Of a stretch of DNA of 64,000 nt, positions 10,388 through 22,384 are shown in pieces. The notes below the pieces were generated by a model that saw nothing but the letters and a program-made list of their open reading frames with translations, was not told the origin of the DNA and ran no database searches. Position numbers and translations under genes: made by a program. Position 1 is the first letter of the stretch. Each line of letters begins with the position of its first letter. Location of the stretch: contig NW_020312785.1 in NCBI RefSeq assembly GCF_003265705.1, forward strand, positions 128,373,024-128,437,023, given 5' to 3'. The stretch is from Callorhinus ursinus (Eukaryota > Chordata > Mammalia > Carnivora > Otariidae).

Positions 10388-11274
10388 GGAGAACTGTTTT
10401 TGTGTTTTCTTTTTTTTAAGTCTGATCTTATTTATTTGTTAATCTTTAGAAAATCTCATTTTTGACTGGCCTCAGACTTAGAGGTACAAGCTCTCAGGGA
10501 AGACAGCCTCTGTCTCTCGGCAATCCGTTCCTGGCGTTTTTCTTTGGTCTCCTTCATTGTCTTGGCCAGAAGTTTAGCCTATTCTGCAGCCTCTTCCTTA
10601 TTTTTCTTAGTACACCGTTTCTTCAGAGCAATAGACCATTGTTTGTGTGTACACAAACACAAGGGCACAAGATGCTGAGTCTTGGGCGCTTTGGTCCTAG
10701 GTTTCTTACTGTCTTCATTTGGGGGCTTTCTCACAACATATGGGCAGACATCATCTTCTTTAGAGAGACTGAAAAGCTTGTGGATTCTGCTAGCTCTTTT
10801 GGAACCCCAGGCGATGAGGCACAGTAAATATCAGTAAGTCCAGGAATGTTCTTTCCAACCCCCCCCCTTTTTTTTAACAATGATCAGGTTGACAACACTG
10901 GGATTGGCATCCACAATGTAACCCCAAGCAGATTTGTGCCTTCTCTCTCCAGTCCTCCTTGGTCTGTAGCAGGAATGCCCCTCACTCAGCAGCTGGGAGA
11001 CACGGCCATGGGTCAGGACAGACTGCTTCGGGGGGAAGCCTTGTTTGTCATCTCCACCACTGATTCGGACCACGTAACCCTTCCATTTTTCACCCGCGGC
11101 AGCAGCAGCAGCTTCTGTGGCCTTACGTTTCTCATAAAAGCTACGAAGTTGGCATTCATCGTCCACTTCAATGAGTTTCTGGCAACCAGTAGCTGGTAAA
11201 GAGATGTTCACCTCCATCCTGAAGCAGCCTACCACCTCCCAGAAGCCACAAAAAAGAGCAGGAGCACTGTTTTT
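10388..11274 (-). pseudogene. RPS6: Processed pseudogene of ribosomal protein S6
   Basis: A retrocopy of the mRNA for 40S ribosomal protein eS6. The parental CDS would run from an ATG at 11217 down to a TGA at 10456. The translation begins [20 protein letters not shown] and keeps [20 protein letters not shown] and [20 protein letters not shown]; the C terminus SKSEASQK is readable before the stop. It is intronless, keeps 5' UTR sequence (to 11260), a 3' UTR, and a T run at 10405-10418 that is its poly(A) read on the other strand. A 14-bp TSD flanks it, GGAGAACTGTTTTT at 10388-10401 and GGAGCACTGTTTTT at 11261-11274. The frame breaks near a homopolymer patch at about 10861-10875, and a later in-frame stop is present, so a functional protein is not expected. 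An Ala run replaces the usual mixed residues after ATE. Confidence 0.96.
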
Positions 11275-11999
11275 AAATGGCAAGAAGTACCTGTCTGCTC
11301 TGAGAGTACTTAACACTTCCTAAATGCATGACCTAAGTCATTCACTCAGAGAATGTGACCAAGCCCCTTTGAGCTTATAATAATAATAATCACTTAGAAA
11401 TAATGAACTTGATTTTCACATTGAAATAACAAGGCATAAAAGGAACAGAAAGTTCCACTACTTACCCTCCTGCATTTTCTGCTTTACGCAGGGGAAGGAG
11501 GAAATGACTCAGCTTCCTCCAAGTTCTGGCCATCTCCATTTCTCCAACTTACTTCTACATACATGGTAAAAATCTTATATTCATTCGGCAAATACTTATA
11601 GAGCATGTACTATGTGTCTAATACTTTGAACAAAACATACATAACCTATCTTGCCATGTTTGTTATTAAATATATTTTTTCCAATTGTGTTTCTGACATC
11701 TTTCTTTGGTTTTGAACTATATTTGCAAAAATTCTTTAAATTTAACTTATGGATATCTTGCATTTAGAGCAAACCATTTTGTAGAATAATTTTCCCATTC
11801 CTGAGTTTCCTATCTCTAGGTCAGCTAGAGTTCATCTTTGCATCATTTTTTAGGGAACTTTCTTTGGTAGCTACTTAGCTTATCTTTTCAGAAATGGAAC
11901 TATATATATATATATAAATATATATATGCAAGAATAAAATTCTTGTACCATTCTTATACCAAATCTTTGCCCATATATCCCTGTAATCTATGCTCTTCT
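11275..11999. other. Unassigned DNA
   Basis: No gene is seen. A short phrase at about 11585-11630 (CATGTACTATGTGTCTAATA) resembles L2 or related old repeats but is too short to assign. A short TA-rich patch lies at about 11901-11928. Confidence 0.5.
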
Positions 12000-12016
12000 A
12001 AACTTTAATACTATAG

Positions 12017-12211
12017 GGGCACCTGGGTGGCTCATTCGGTTGAGCGTCTGCCTTTGGCTTGGGTCAAGATCCCAGTGTCCTGGGATTGAGCCCCATGTCG
12101 GGCTTCCTGTTTGGCAGAGAGTCTGCTTCTCTTTCTCTCTCTGCCTGTCGCTCCCCCACTCGTGCTCTCTCTCACCCACTCTCTCTTTCAAATAAATAAA
12201 ATCTTAAAAAA
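12017..12211 (+). mobile_element. Can-SINE with perfect 17-bp TSD
   Basis: The head GGGCACCTGGGTGGCTCATT is followed by a CT-rich region and an AAATAAATAAAATCTT-type tail. The TSD AAACTTTAATACTATAG at 12000-12016 and 12212-12228 is 17 bp and perfect, which suggests a fairly recent insertion. Confidence 0.96.
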
Positions 12212-12228
12212 AAACTTTAATACTATAG

Positions 12229-14160
12229 AGAGAATATCAGAGGGAAATAAGATTCGCCTCCTTTGCAGGCCACATGATTTTCTCCCCAGATGCTTTGGAA
12301 GAATTTAAAATTTTTTAAAATTTTAAAATGCTAGATACGTTTTCATTAATACAGACACATGCTGCATGAGTGATTTCTACATACATAATCCGTGCTCCCA
12401 GAGATCAGACAAGTTTTCTTCTATCATATATCCCGAATGTCAGTCACTCTCACCCTTTCGCTCTGATCTCCTTTTTAGAAACCTCAATTATCTCTGTCTA
12501 ATCACTACCTTCCGATTCTAAGCTATTCATTTGTCATTAAACTCTTTGTCCTCTCTCTCTCCATCCTGAAAAGTGGGTTCCCCATTTTTCTTTCCACTAT
12601 TGGCTCTTCTGGGTTTTCCCTATTTATTCAGCCCAGAGGAAGGTAAGGCTTACTCTGGCCTACCGTTTCCATCACCAACTGAAAGGATGGGTTCACTTAT
12701 TTCTCTGGACTGTCCTTGGAATTCTTCTGTCAGATTACGATGCAGGGGGCCGGTTGATGTCAATATCTATTTCCTATGCAGCCTCGAGTAAAGGGTATGC
12801 AGTGGGAGCCAAGGGCATTCCCAGTGGAGAAATATCTCCGCACAGCTTCTTCCCATCGTTGGTGAAGCTGCACAACTTCCAGTGTTCTGCTTCTGGCTTG
12901 CTGTTTGCCAGGCATCCATGCCAGGTAACAGCTGTGCCTCTGCCCACTCCCATCTTGGTCCTGCTGCCAGCCACGTCAGGCACAAGCCACCCTGCTGGAC
13001 GCATTCCCTGTGGCTGTTCTGTGAAACCTGCTGCCTACCACTGCTGTTAGTTCTAGTCCTCTGCGCTGCAGGAGTGGAATAGAAACCCCAAAGTGTGCTC
13101 TTTAGGACCCCAAGACCTGCACTGCACATTTCCACCCTGTACTCCACAGAATGGGGAGGGTGAATTCAACCAAGCTCTCCTCCCTGACTGCATCTGAGTG
13201 CGGTTCCCGCCGTCATGCTGTCCCGCTCAGAATAATGACAACACTCACAAACACTGGAGATTCCCTTTGCCATTAACCGATGCTGAATTGAGCTATAAAA
13301 CAAAATCCATCATGTGCATTTTAAGTCCTGTATTCAGTTCATCAGTATACCACATATTATCACCTAGAAACCATAACATTACAGTATTATTTTGCAATAG
13401 TGTTGGTTCTTCTCTTGGTACATTTGAATACTCTCCCCTCAGAACACATGACAAAGCTGGAAAATAATCTCCTCTCCTTCTCTGCCAAAACTATCTTCTT
13501 ACTTTTCTCCAAGTCCTAAACCCAACTGAGGGGTCCTAGGTCAGCAATCCATGACTCAGGCTGCTGTAAGAGACACACAGATGCACAGACCGTTTGACCT
13601 TGCATGCACAAACACAGACAACCCTCTGTAATAACGTTCTCCCTTGAGAATTTGCAAAGTGCAAGCACTCGGCTACTTCCCTTATTCTTTGTAAGATCTA
13701 CGTAAGAGAAAACATGAATACTCTGTCCCACAGATCACAGGAATGTGCTCAGCAACCTTTATAACTCTGCCCCACCAACACCTTCGCCCCGGACTTCCTC
13801 TGATAAGTCCCCGTTACTTAAGTCTCCCCAGACTGGCAATCTCTCCAGGCTGCCTTCCAAATTTGCTTGCTCGGGCTTGCAGGTTCTCTGTTGCTGATCC
13901 TTCACTTTGGGTCACTGGACTAGGAGTGGGCGTTTCAGACATCCACTTGCGCCCTGCCCTGCCCTCCCGTAGCCGGCAGCCCTGGTTCCAGTCACACTCT
14001 GCTCCATGCCCTCAGCTGTGTGCCAGCCCCTCTCATTCCTACACTGAGTCTGGAAACTCAGTCTGGGCTGAGCCCTGGACTCCCCAGTTACCTAGGAGAG
14101 AAAGACAAATATAGATGCGTAAATTAGGCCCCGGGGAGGAGGCAGACTATACAATGAATA
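12229..14160. other. Unassigned DNA
   Basis: No gene or nameable repeat is seen. Open frames of 60-126 aa at 12573-13147 and 13743-14114 overlap each other on both strands and lack domains, so I do not call them. Confidence 0.55.
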
Positions 14161-14184
14161 CATAATCTGCCAGGCCAGGCAGCC

Positions 14185-14640
14185 CAACTTACAAATGAAA
14201 GCAAGTCATCTACTAAGAGTGTGACTCTGGACAAGTGTCTTAACCTTTTAAAGTCTCTATTTCTCAACTATTAAAAAGATATAGGGCGCCTGGGTGGCTC
14301 AGTTGGTTAAGCGACTGCCTTCGGCTCAGGTCATGATCCTGGAGTCCCGGGATCGAGTCCCGCATCGGGCTCCCTGCTCAGCAGGGAGTCTGCCTCTCCC
14401 TCTGACCCTCTTCCTTCTCGTGCTTTCTATCTCTCATTCTCTCTCTCTCTCAAATATCTCTCCCAAATAAATAAATAAAATCTTTAAAAAAAAAAAAAGA
14501 TATAATGATAATACATCTTCCTCCCAAAGACTTTTTGCAAATATCAAATGAGATGGTATAAGTTAAGTTTGCCTGGGCCCTGGTAGGCTGTCATAAATAT
14601 TAACTGTCATTATTACTATTATTATTAATAAGGTTAAAGA
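14185..14640 (+). mobile_element. MIR SINE interrupted by a Can-SINE
   Basis: A diverged MIR: GTGTGACTCTGGACAAGTGT followed by CTTAACCTTTTAAAGTCTCT matches the MIR core. After the Can-SINE (14284-14493) it resumes at GATATAATGATAATACATCT and ends near an ATT-rich tail at about 14635. The interruption falls in the A-rich TAAAATGGGGATA part of the MIR core. Confidence 0.8.
14284..14493 (+). mobile_element. Can-SINE inside MIR
   Basis: The head GGGCGCCTGGGTGGCTCAGT is followed by the SINE body, a CT-rich region and an A-rich tail. The TSD is AAAAAGATATA at 14273-14283 and 14494-14504, duplicating MIR sequence. Confidence 0.93.
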
Positions 14641-15770
14641 ATGAGTAATGACAGAGCTAGGAATTGTATCCTTCTCTATCTCTTCATTTCATTTTTAATA
14701 GCACATAATTATAGAAAATTAGTACATGATGGTAGACAGAAATGGTCACTTAATTGCTTTTGTCTAAATGTGGAGAGGCTTGATTACTTTAAGAGTTTAC
14801 TGGAGGTCAGAAAAATATTACTTGCCCTAGATAAATATTACTTAGCAGTTTCTATTATTTTACTAGACTTCTCTGACAGGGAGCTCTAAAGAAAATATCA
14901 CTACTGGCAGGTGAGTTGAAACACATTTTCTTAGTCCTTGTTATAAACAAATATATGTTATTAAATCCAATGGATTTCCCTGTGGACTCATGATAGCACA
15001 CTGCTGAAGGATTCTGGGTGGAATTCCTCTCTCTTGCAGGTAAGCTTTGGAATTACTAAATATAGTCATCCATGCGATTAACATATGCAATTTTGCAGTA
15101 GGTCCTTGGAAACTGAACATGGCCTAAAGAGGCAGTAGTATTTTTGATGGCCCTTGACGTATGGGTTACTTCAGAATCTTCCCTAAAGTAATGATATCCA
15201 TTAGAGTGCATGGTCCAGAGAGAGGCTTTCAAAGCAGGCTACAACACATGTGTCAAGGTCTGTCAGGTAATAAATTCTCTGTGTTCCAAGGGAACCATAT
15301 TAGCACTTCCAGTTTTTCTCAATAGCATATCTGTAGTAGGTTTTTAATTTTATTTGATGGACAAATTGGCCAACGTGTTTATGGTGAGCCACAGTCTTTA
15401 TGGATTTTGACAGATTATCTTTTGATAACTTGTAGCAGACGCTGCTACAGGAGAGGCGATGTGTTCTTGCTCAGATGATACACTGATCTCACATTTGCAA
15501 GCTTTTAAGGCATGCTTCCAGATTTCCTGGCAGGGAGGAAAACTCTGGGGCAACTAGAGCTCTAAACGGAGCCAGATAATCTCTCTATCTAAAACGCTTA
15601 GTTATGGTTCCCCGGGGCTTACCAGCAGTGGTTTGCTCTCTGTTGTCCCAAGGTTCAGCTGGGTGTGATTTTATTCTGATACCCCAAAAAGATGTAAAAC
15701 CCATGGCAAATTGAACATTAGGCGAGCAAACCTAATCTAGATGAGAGTATAACTACTCTGGGACAGGGAC
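14641..15770. other. Unassigned DNA
   Basis: No gene or nameable repeat is seen. An 82-aa open frame at 14641-14889 has no motif. Confidence 0.5.
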
Positions 15771-15774
15771 TGTG

Positions 15775-16190
15775 ATAAACATTTCACATTCGTGAGCTCA
15801 TTTGATTCTCATTACAATGCTGTCATGCGGGTGCTATTATTAAGCCCATTTAAAGATAAGGAAACCAGGGCACCTGGGTGGCTCAGTCGTTAAGCATCTG
15901 CCTTCGGCTCAGGTCATGATCCCAGGGTCCTGGGATAGAGCCCCGTGTCGGGCTCCCTGCTCGGCGGAAAGCCTGCTTCTCCCTCTCCCACTCCCACTGC
16001 TTGTGTTCCCTCTCTCGCTGTCTCTCTCTGTCAAATAAATAAATAAAATCTTTAAAAAAAAAAAAAAGATGAGGAAACTAAAACTCCAAAGGGTCAAGTA
16101 ACTTCCTCAAGACCGAACTGCAAGCAAGATGAGGAGGAGGACTTAGCCAGACTGCCTGATTCTAGAACCCCAGCTGTCTGTTAACCAGGG
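15775..16190 (-). mobile_element. MIR SINE (minus) interrupted by a Can-SINE
   Basis: On the plus strand it reads GTGCTATTATTAAGCCCATT then AAAGATAAGGAAACC, the reverse complement of the MIR core. It resumes after the Can-SINE at GATGAGGAAACTAAAACTCC and continues to CTGCCTGATTCTAGAACCCC. Confidence 0.85.
15868..16064 (+). mobile_element. Can-SINE inside MIR
   Basis: The head GGGCACCTGGGTGGCTCAGT is followed by the arctoid-type body and tail. The TSD is AAAGATAAGGAAAC (from about 15852) against AAAGATGAGGAAAC (16065-16078), one difference, taken from MIR sequence. Confidence 0.93.
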
Positions 16191-16214
16191 CCTAGCCATA
16201 CTTGCCTTCCTCTT

Positions 16215-17410
16215 TTCTGATTCTAGAATATGCCAAAACAAATCCCACACTAGAGTCTTTGCCAACCTAGTGCCTCAACTATGATTACTCTTCTCACTGA
16301 TGGCTTCTGGTTGTCATTCACAGCTCAGCATAAATGTTCCCTACTTGGAGAGGGCTTCTCTGTCACATAGGATGCTTAGAGTTGTCTCAAACAAAGGACA
16401 ACAAAGCTGGGATAGTTATCCATCATCTCCCATCCATCACCAGCTGAGGGCTGCTCCTAGGGGCTCTTGAGGACTGCTCTGTGCATAAACAGAAGCTGTG
16501 ACCTACACAGAAATGATGAGTGCTGAAAAGCAGACTTTCAAGATGGGCTGGCTTAGAGGTTCACTAATGTCCTCAAGAACCAGATAACTTCCTTCTCTAC
16601 ACTCAGCTATGCTGAGTGTCAGATTTCCTCTCAGGAGTATTTCCTTCATGGCCGTAGGCCACCTGCCAAGAACAACTGTCTGCTTACTTCCTCACTCACA
16701 TCTAGTAAGAGAGACGACAGACCATCTTTTCCTATTAAGAGCAGAAGACTTCCCAGACATTTCCAGAGAACTCCCCTGCACATCTCACTGGCTCACACTG
16801 GATCATGAGCCCATCCTTGAACAGATCTCTAGTGACAGGAAAATACTATGTGGCTTAGTATTTGGTTTAGGTAATCTGGCTTAGGCCCAGATCCTTAAAC
16901 CAATCACTGGCAAGGGGATGATGTTACTATGAGTGGCTAATATTAATCAGGGCCAACCACTGAAGCTGGTTCACTCAGCCTTCCCCGAGACACATGGACA
17001 TGGGAAGTGGTTTGTTTAGGAAGGAACAGGAGAAAATGGATGCCAGTAGGCTATCAAGTATCCACTGCAGTTAATAACCTTGGGGCTATTTTAAGATTTC
17101 TCTAAGTCTTTGACATTCTCAGTTGTGTAGGGAAAAAACTGCATCTTCTAAGTACCCCACACCTCACCCCAGTCAATATCACGTGTCCTGGTCTTATTTA
17201 CATCATAGCACTTACCACCTCCTAATATATGCTTATTTGATTGTTTATTTGCTTAGTCTGTTTTGTCCACTAGGAAATAAGCTCCAAGAGAATAAGGATC
17301 TTGTCTGTCTCATATACTGCTGTAGTCCTCACCCAGAAAGTAATGCCTGGAATACAGTTGATGCCAAATAATAAATAATAAATGCTTGCTAAATGAATGC
17401 ATGAACTAAT
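16215..17410 (+). mobile_element. L2 LINE fragments
   Basis: The stretch at 16215-16380 resembles L2 (AGCTCAGCATAAATGTTCCC, then GAGAGGGCTTCTCTGTCACA). The stretch at about 17130-17405 is a clearer L2 3' end, with ATAAGCTCCAAGAGAATAAG and a tail of short ATAAT and AATGAATG repeats. The 700 bp between them is unassigned, so these may be one decayed element or two. Confidence 0.55.
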
Positions 17411-18734
17411 AAATAAGTGAATCAATGAATAATGGCTCTTACTATACAAAGCGGGGAGGTTGGAAGAGAAGTACATTTAGGCCACTGATGTCCCTTAATC
17501 CGTGACAGTGCTAGGTGAGAGTGACACTGGGAAAGGGCCAAAGGAAAAGGTCTCCTGCTGCCCAGGTCTCCTGGGTCCCAGGCTGGGGTTTGGGCAAGGT
17601 ACAACCAGTCTATCTCCTCTCTGTAGAATATCCCTGGTGAGGAGCAGCTAAGAGCTAGGAAAGGGCAAGGCAAGGGTGATTTCCCCCTTCTTTAGAAGAG
17701 GAGGTAGCTATTAAAGAGACTGAACAGACAAGCCAGAGGAACACTCCTGGGCCAGTGGAAACCCATGTCCTAAAGTGACATGCAGAAGCCCTATGCATAT
17801 ACCAAAGCCCAGCCGTGTATGTTCTCAGACCTCTTTGCCTCCTAAACATAGTAGAGTCCATCTACTTCTGGAAGAGATGCCAGAGAAAAGGAAAAAAAAA
17901 AAAAACACAGACCTCATTGGCCTGGACAAATTGACCATTGTGGACATACTGAAGATCTAACAGATTAATTACACACAGCACACTAAATGTTTTGAGGTGC
18001 CAGATCTGCTACTATTACACTGACCATTCTAGAATGCTAACTGGTCTACACTCATGTCAAACTTTGATCAATATATACTTCCTGTTCACAGTTATTACTC
18101 TGGACACAATGCTTTACTTGCGTGAACTCTATTCCCCAAACCAATAAGCCAGGGCTGGCCCCTGGCACTCTACTCTAGCCCCAGCATTTTCTAGGACATT
18201 GCTTTCTAGATTTAGATGTAAAAGCATTAATGTCACCCGGAGAGGGGCAACAGAGAACTCTCGGCCTTAGAAAACAGAACCTGTGCAGTAGAAGACCTGC
18301 ACAGAATACTGGTTAGTACAGTGCTTGCATTCAAGGAGACAGATGAGTGGCTGATGGGGAGCTTCTCCTTCTTGACTTTCTGGGCATGTGCACTCTGCTT
18401 CTGTTGGCACAGCTCAGATGGACTAAACCACTGCATTTTTTAAACTAATCCATTATCTTTGTAGTTTGCTGAAATGTCTCCAAGATTATGGCAACAGGTT
18501 GAATTACAGCCCCAGCTTTTAATTCTAATTTTCCCTTTGCTTCAGAGGGATGATAGAGGGCCACCAGCACGGATGATGTGGAAACCTATTAGCCTCCCCA
18601 TACAGAGCTCTTTGATGCAAGCATATGCATTCTAAAATGTTCACATCTTTTCATTTTCAGAGAAATGGTCCTTGTTCTTTTCCTTTTAATATGCCCTATA
18701 GTGGGGTTTCTTTCTCCTGAGCCTTATTTTTTTA
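17411..18734. other. Unassigned DNA
   Basis: No gene or nameable repeat is seen. A 14-A run lies at about 17891-17904. Confidence 0.5.
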
Positions 18735-18960
18735 TTGTTAATTGAGGTATAACTTAAATACAGTAATTGTACCCAGCTTAACAGCTGGGCTCAGTGAATT
18801 TTGTCAGATGTACAACCACAACCTAGATCAAGATATGGAACACTTCTATCGCTGGAGAAGCCTCTTTTCCATCCCCCCTGATAACATCCCCTCCTTCGAA
18901 GGTAACCATTACAACTTCTAGCACGATAGATGAATTTTGATCCAAATGAGTTTCTTAAAA
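18735..18960 (-). mobile_element. Old L1 3'-UTR fragment (minus)
   Basis: On the plus strand it reads TTAATTGAGGTATAACTTAA and later CCTAGATCAAGATATGGAAC and GGTAACCATTACAACTTCTA, the antisense of an old mammalian L1 3' UTR. Confidence 0.7.
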
Positions 18961-19100
18961 ATTTTTTAGGGACAAGACGCCTCAGGTTTCAGGGCACTGC
19001 AATCTGCTCCCCCTTGACTTCCTGTCATAAAAAGTGAAAACAGACAAAAGGGAGGTGGGACAGAGAAACTCGAGGCTCTAGCTAATGTAGTCATCTATGT

Positions 19101-19315
19101 CGTGATTCTCAACCTGAACCACTTTGTCCCTCATGGAATTTGGCAATGTCTGGAGACATTTTTGGTTATCACAACCAGGGATGAAGAAGAGCTATTACCA
19201 TCTAGTGGGAAGAAACCAGAATGCTGCTGAACAACCCACATTACACAGAACAACCGCCCACAACAGAGAATTATCTGGTCCCAAATGTCAATAAGGCCAA
19301 GGTTGGGAAATCTTG
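19101..19315 (-). mobile_element. MER3-like hAT fossil
   Basis: A roughly 210-bp non-autonomous hAT element. It holds GGCAATGTCTGGAGACATTT and CATCTAGTGGGAAGAAACCA, with ends GATTCTCAACCTG and CAAGGTTGGGAAATC that are imperfect inverted termini. The family name is from memory. Confidence 0.75.
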
Positions 19316-20529
19316 ATTGAGGGGATGGCCGCCTTTACAAAGGGGTTGACTTACTATCTCTTCCTATCAGCCTTGAGGTTCTTTATTCTGTTCTGATATA
19401 AAAAGTGGACGGGTGGTACATAGTCCAAAAATAAGAATCTCAATTCTTCTCCATTGATGATAGTTAGCAGAGATTTCATGCAAAGTTTGACTTGCTGCCT
19501 TTCCTTTAGTTTCCTCCTCTGCTGCCTATTTCAGTCTTCCCTGTGCATCTTTCCAGTGTACTGTACCAGAAGCTGGGAGAAAGGGTGTCAGACACAGCGA
19601 GCCTGCTACCATAATTACCCAGAAGTCCCTATTTATAATGTTTATATTAAAAATGCAATCAACATCAACATTATTATTTTAAGTGAATGTTTTTGTGACT
19701 ATGAAATAGGGAGCAATTTTACCTGCTGGGACTTCCAGGAGAGTAGATGAAATTGAACAAATTGTTTCCTGGACTGTCAACCTTAGCTTTTCTAAGGAAA
19801 GGCTGTTAGCAAGGTCCTCTTTTAACAGTGTGTTATTGATCAGTTTCCCAGGGAAATGTGCTAGCTCTGCAATGTAGGTCAGAATCACAATTTATAAGTG
19901 ACCACTGATGCTTTTTCCCTCTAAAATAGCAAATGCTGCAATCAAGGGGAAATGCATTCTAATTTCCCCTCCTGGACTTTAAAAGCATCTCTTGAGCCTC
20001 ATTTTCATTAAGATATAAACTGTGCAAGTGTGTGAGAAACACAATTAGAAAGAAAAGGCCAACGACGGTTTTGTTTTATTTCCATGTAATTTAATCAGAC
20101 AATATGAATTTTACAGGAAAATATCCATATTCTCTCCTTACCCCTACCCTCAATAGCAAATTTTTTATAAAATACATTGTATGTGTCAGGCATTATTGAA
20201 GAATTAGGTATTTCATGGAAGCAAACTTTCCAGTTAAATGAAACTTAACCTTTTAGGCAGGAAAACAGTCATTTTTTTTTTAGAGTGGGGAATTTTCTAT
20301 TTCTGTCCATAAAAATTCTACTCATGTTTTAAAGCCCCTTCTCCTCCTCCATGGGAAGTTTCCCTTATTGACCTAATCGAAATGAATCACTTCCACTTAG
20401 AGTTCCTGATGTATTTTAATTGTGTTTCCATATATTGTGCTTATATTGAAGGCCACTCCAAGAATATGTACTAAAATAAATGTTTGCTTCCTCAGAGGAG
20501 CTGTCAAACCAATACATCAGGGACAAAAA
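19316..20529. other. Unassigned DNA
   Basis: No gene or nameable repeat is seen. Confidence 0.5.
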
Positions 20530-20660
20530 TGGAGATAGAGAAAGACATTTTAAAGAGGATTAAATGAGTCAATGTATTTAAAGCACTTGAAACTGTGCCT
20601 AGCACATCATAAGCCCTAAATAAACACTACTACTGTAATTATTGATTTTATTATTAGGAT
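20530..20660 (+). mobile_element. MIR 3' fragment
   Basis: AGGATTAAATGAGTCAATGT, then GTGCCTAGCACATCATAAGC and AAATAAACACTACTACTG match the 3' half of MIR. Confidence 0.75.
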
Positions 20661-21489
20661 TAAGTAACATGATTGCTCTTAGAGAATAATGCTTGATTGT
20701 AATGGCATATAATGTACCCATCAGATAGAGGGCTGTCCATCCTTGCGAGCTCAGAGAGAACACCAGAGGCAAATATCGGCTGGGCCATCCCAGCAGTGTC
20801 CGAGGGAGAGGATGTCTTTGCCTAGGAGACATCTATCTGACTAGGGGCAGGTATATCCCACATTGCAAAGATGGTGTTTCCCACACCTAACTCCACTCTC
20901 TCTCTCCTCTTTCTCCTTCCATGATCAATGAGCAAGATTATAAACTGGTTTTCCAAGTTGAAAGGCTTCACAGAGAGTATATGCCAAATGGACTGCCATG
21001 TGCATACATTTTCTAAAACACTGGGTTAGCTGACATTCAAATGATAATTTGGCTCTCTGTGTGGAGTATTCATGGACAGAAGGTGACAGTTGGAGGACAT
21101 GTCTGAACCCTTTGGCACTTCTTACCTTCCTGTGCATTGATAAATTGGTTTATTACTTCAGGCTCTGTGAGTTTGGTTATTGTGAATCTATTCCTGAAAA
21201 ATGAGTGCATTCAGTGGGCCAACAAATTGAGTTTCTGAGCTTACCCTTTTGGCTGGGAAGAATTCACTAAGGGCATCTTGAAGATAACACAGCACCTTTT
21301 CCCATTGCCAAGCACTTCGGCTATTATTTCCACAAGTTCAACTACCTTTAATGCATTATTTTTATTGCCTTATTACAACTATTTTTATATTTGATCACAC
21401 TGAATGTAAATTTCACAAGAGCAGTAATCATTTATTTTTACCATCTCCCATGGTGTTTAATATATGAAGTGTTGATGAGAGGGTAGAAA
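20661..21489. other. Unassigned DNA
   Basis: No gene or nameable repeat is seen. Confidence 0.5.
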
Positions 21490-21734
21490 TGAATTTTTTA
21501 TAAATTCTTAGTGAGCATGCCAATTGGAAAAAAATATTTGTAGAGAAGGATTAGACAGCTTTAATCAAACTTTTATATGTGCATACGCTTTGACCAATTC
21601 CACCTCTCAAAATCTACTTTAGAGAAAAACTTCTAAGTGTGTACAAGGAGATTTGAATAGGCTGTGGTTTAGCATTGCTTATAAGCATAAAAAATTGAAA
21701 CAATCTACATAACCATTAAGAGAATATATAAATA

Positions 21735-21938
21735 GGAGTGCCAGGGTGGTTCAGTCAGTTGAGCAACCAGCTCTTGATTTCAGCTCAGGTCATGATCTCA
21801 GGATCCCAGGATTGAGCCCCAACACAGGCTCCACCCTCAGCAGGGAGTCTGCTTGAGGATTCTCTCTCCCTCTCTCTCTCTCTCTGCCGCTCCCCCCACT
21901 CATGTTCTCTCTCAGATAAATAAATCTAAAAAAAAGAG
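21735..21938 (+). mobile_element. Can-SINE, older subfamily
   Basis: The head is diverged (AGTGCCAGGGTGGTTCAGTC) and the body reads TCAGGATCCCAGGATTGAGC. The 16-bp TSD is AGAGAATATATAAATA at 21719-21734 and AGAGAATGTATAAATA at 21939-21954, one difference. More substitutions than in the young copies imply an earlier insertion. Confidence 0.92.
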
Positions 21939-22080
21939 AGAGAATGTATAAATAATCCATAGTACATTCATTGTATTGAATACAAATCAGCAATTTACAA
22001 GAATGAGGGAATTCTAATGTTCTAGTATGGAAAAAGCTCTTAGTAAGCCATATTGTTGGGAGAGAAAAATAAAAAGCAAA

Positions 22081-22082
<2 letters not shown>

Positions 22083-22118
<36 letters not shown>
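22083..22118. repeat. (CA)n microsatellite
   Basis: A run of about 18 CA units. Cys-Val repeat frames on the minus strand at 21790-22116 include this tract. Confidence 0.95.
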
Positions 22119-22119
<1 letters not shown>

Positions 22120-22384
22120 TGCGGATTATATGATACAATTCAGATAGACCAAAAAAATACTGTGGCATGATACCATATGTCTTCTCTGGGTATATTTACA
22201 TGTACATAGACGCACACAAAAGTGTGGAGGGGTACACGTCAATAGATAACTGTGACTAGCCCTATGGAGGGAAAGTGATATATCTGAATTTGAGATTGTA
22301 ATTTATTTGTTTCATTTGTTTTAATTGTTTAACAAGAATGTATTCATATTTTAACCATGTGATTACAATTTAGTTTTAAAAAGA

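Larger units (their letters stand above)
21490..22375 (+). mobile_element. Old L1 (L1M) 3' end interrupted by a Can-SINE
   Basis: Phrases such as CATACGCTTTGACCAATTCC and TTGAAACAATCTACATAACC, then TATTCATATTTTAACCATGT, follow the 3' end of old mammalian L1M families. It is split by the Can-SINE at 21735-21938 and contains a (CA)n run at 22083-22118. Confidence 0.7.

Noticed and set aside
10846..11199. 117-aa plus-strand frame
   Set aside because: Antisense shadow of the RPS6 pseudogene.
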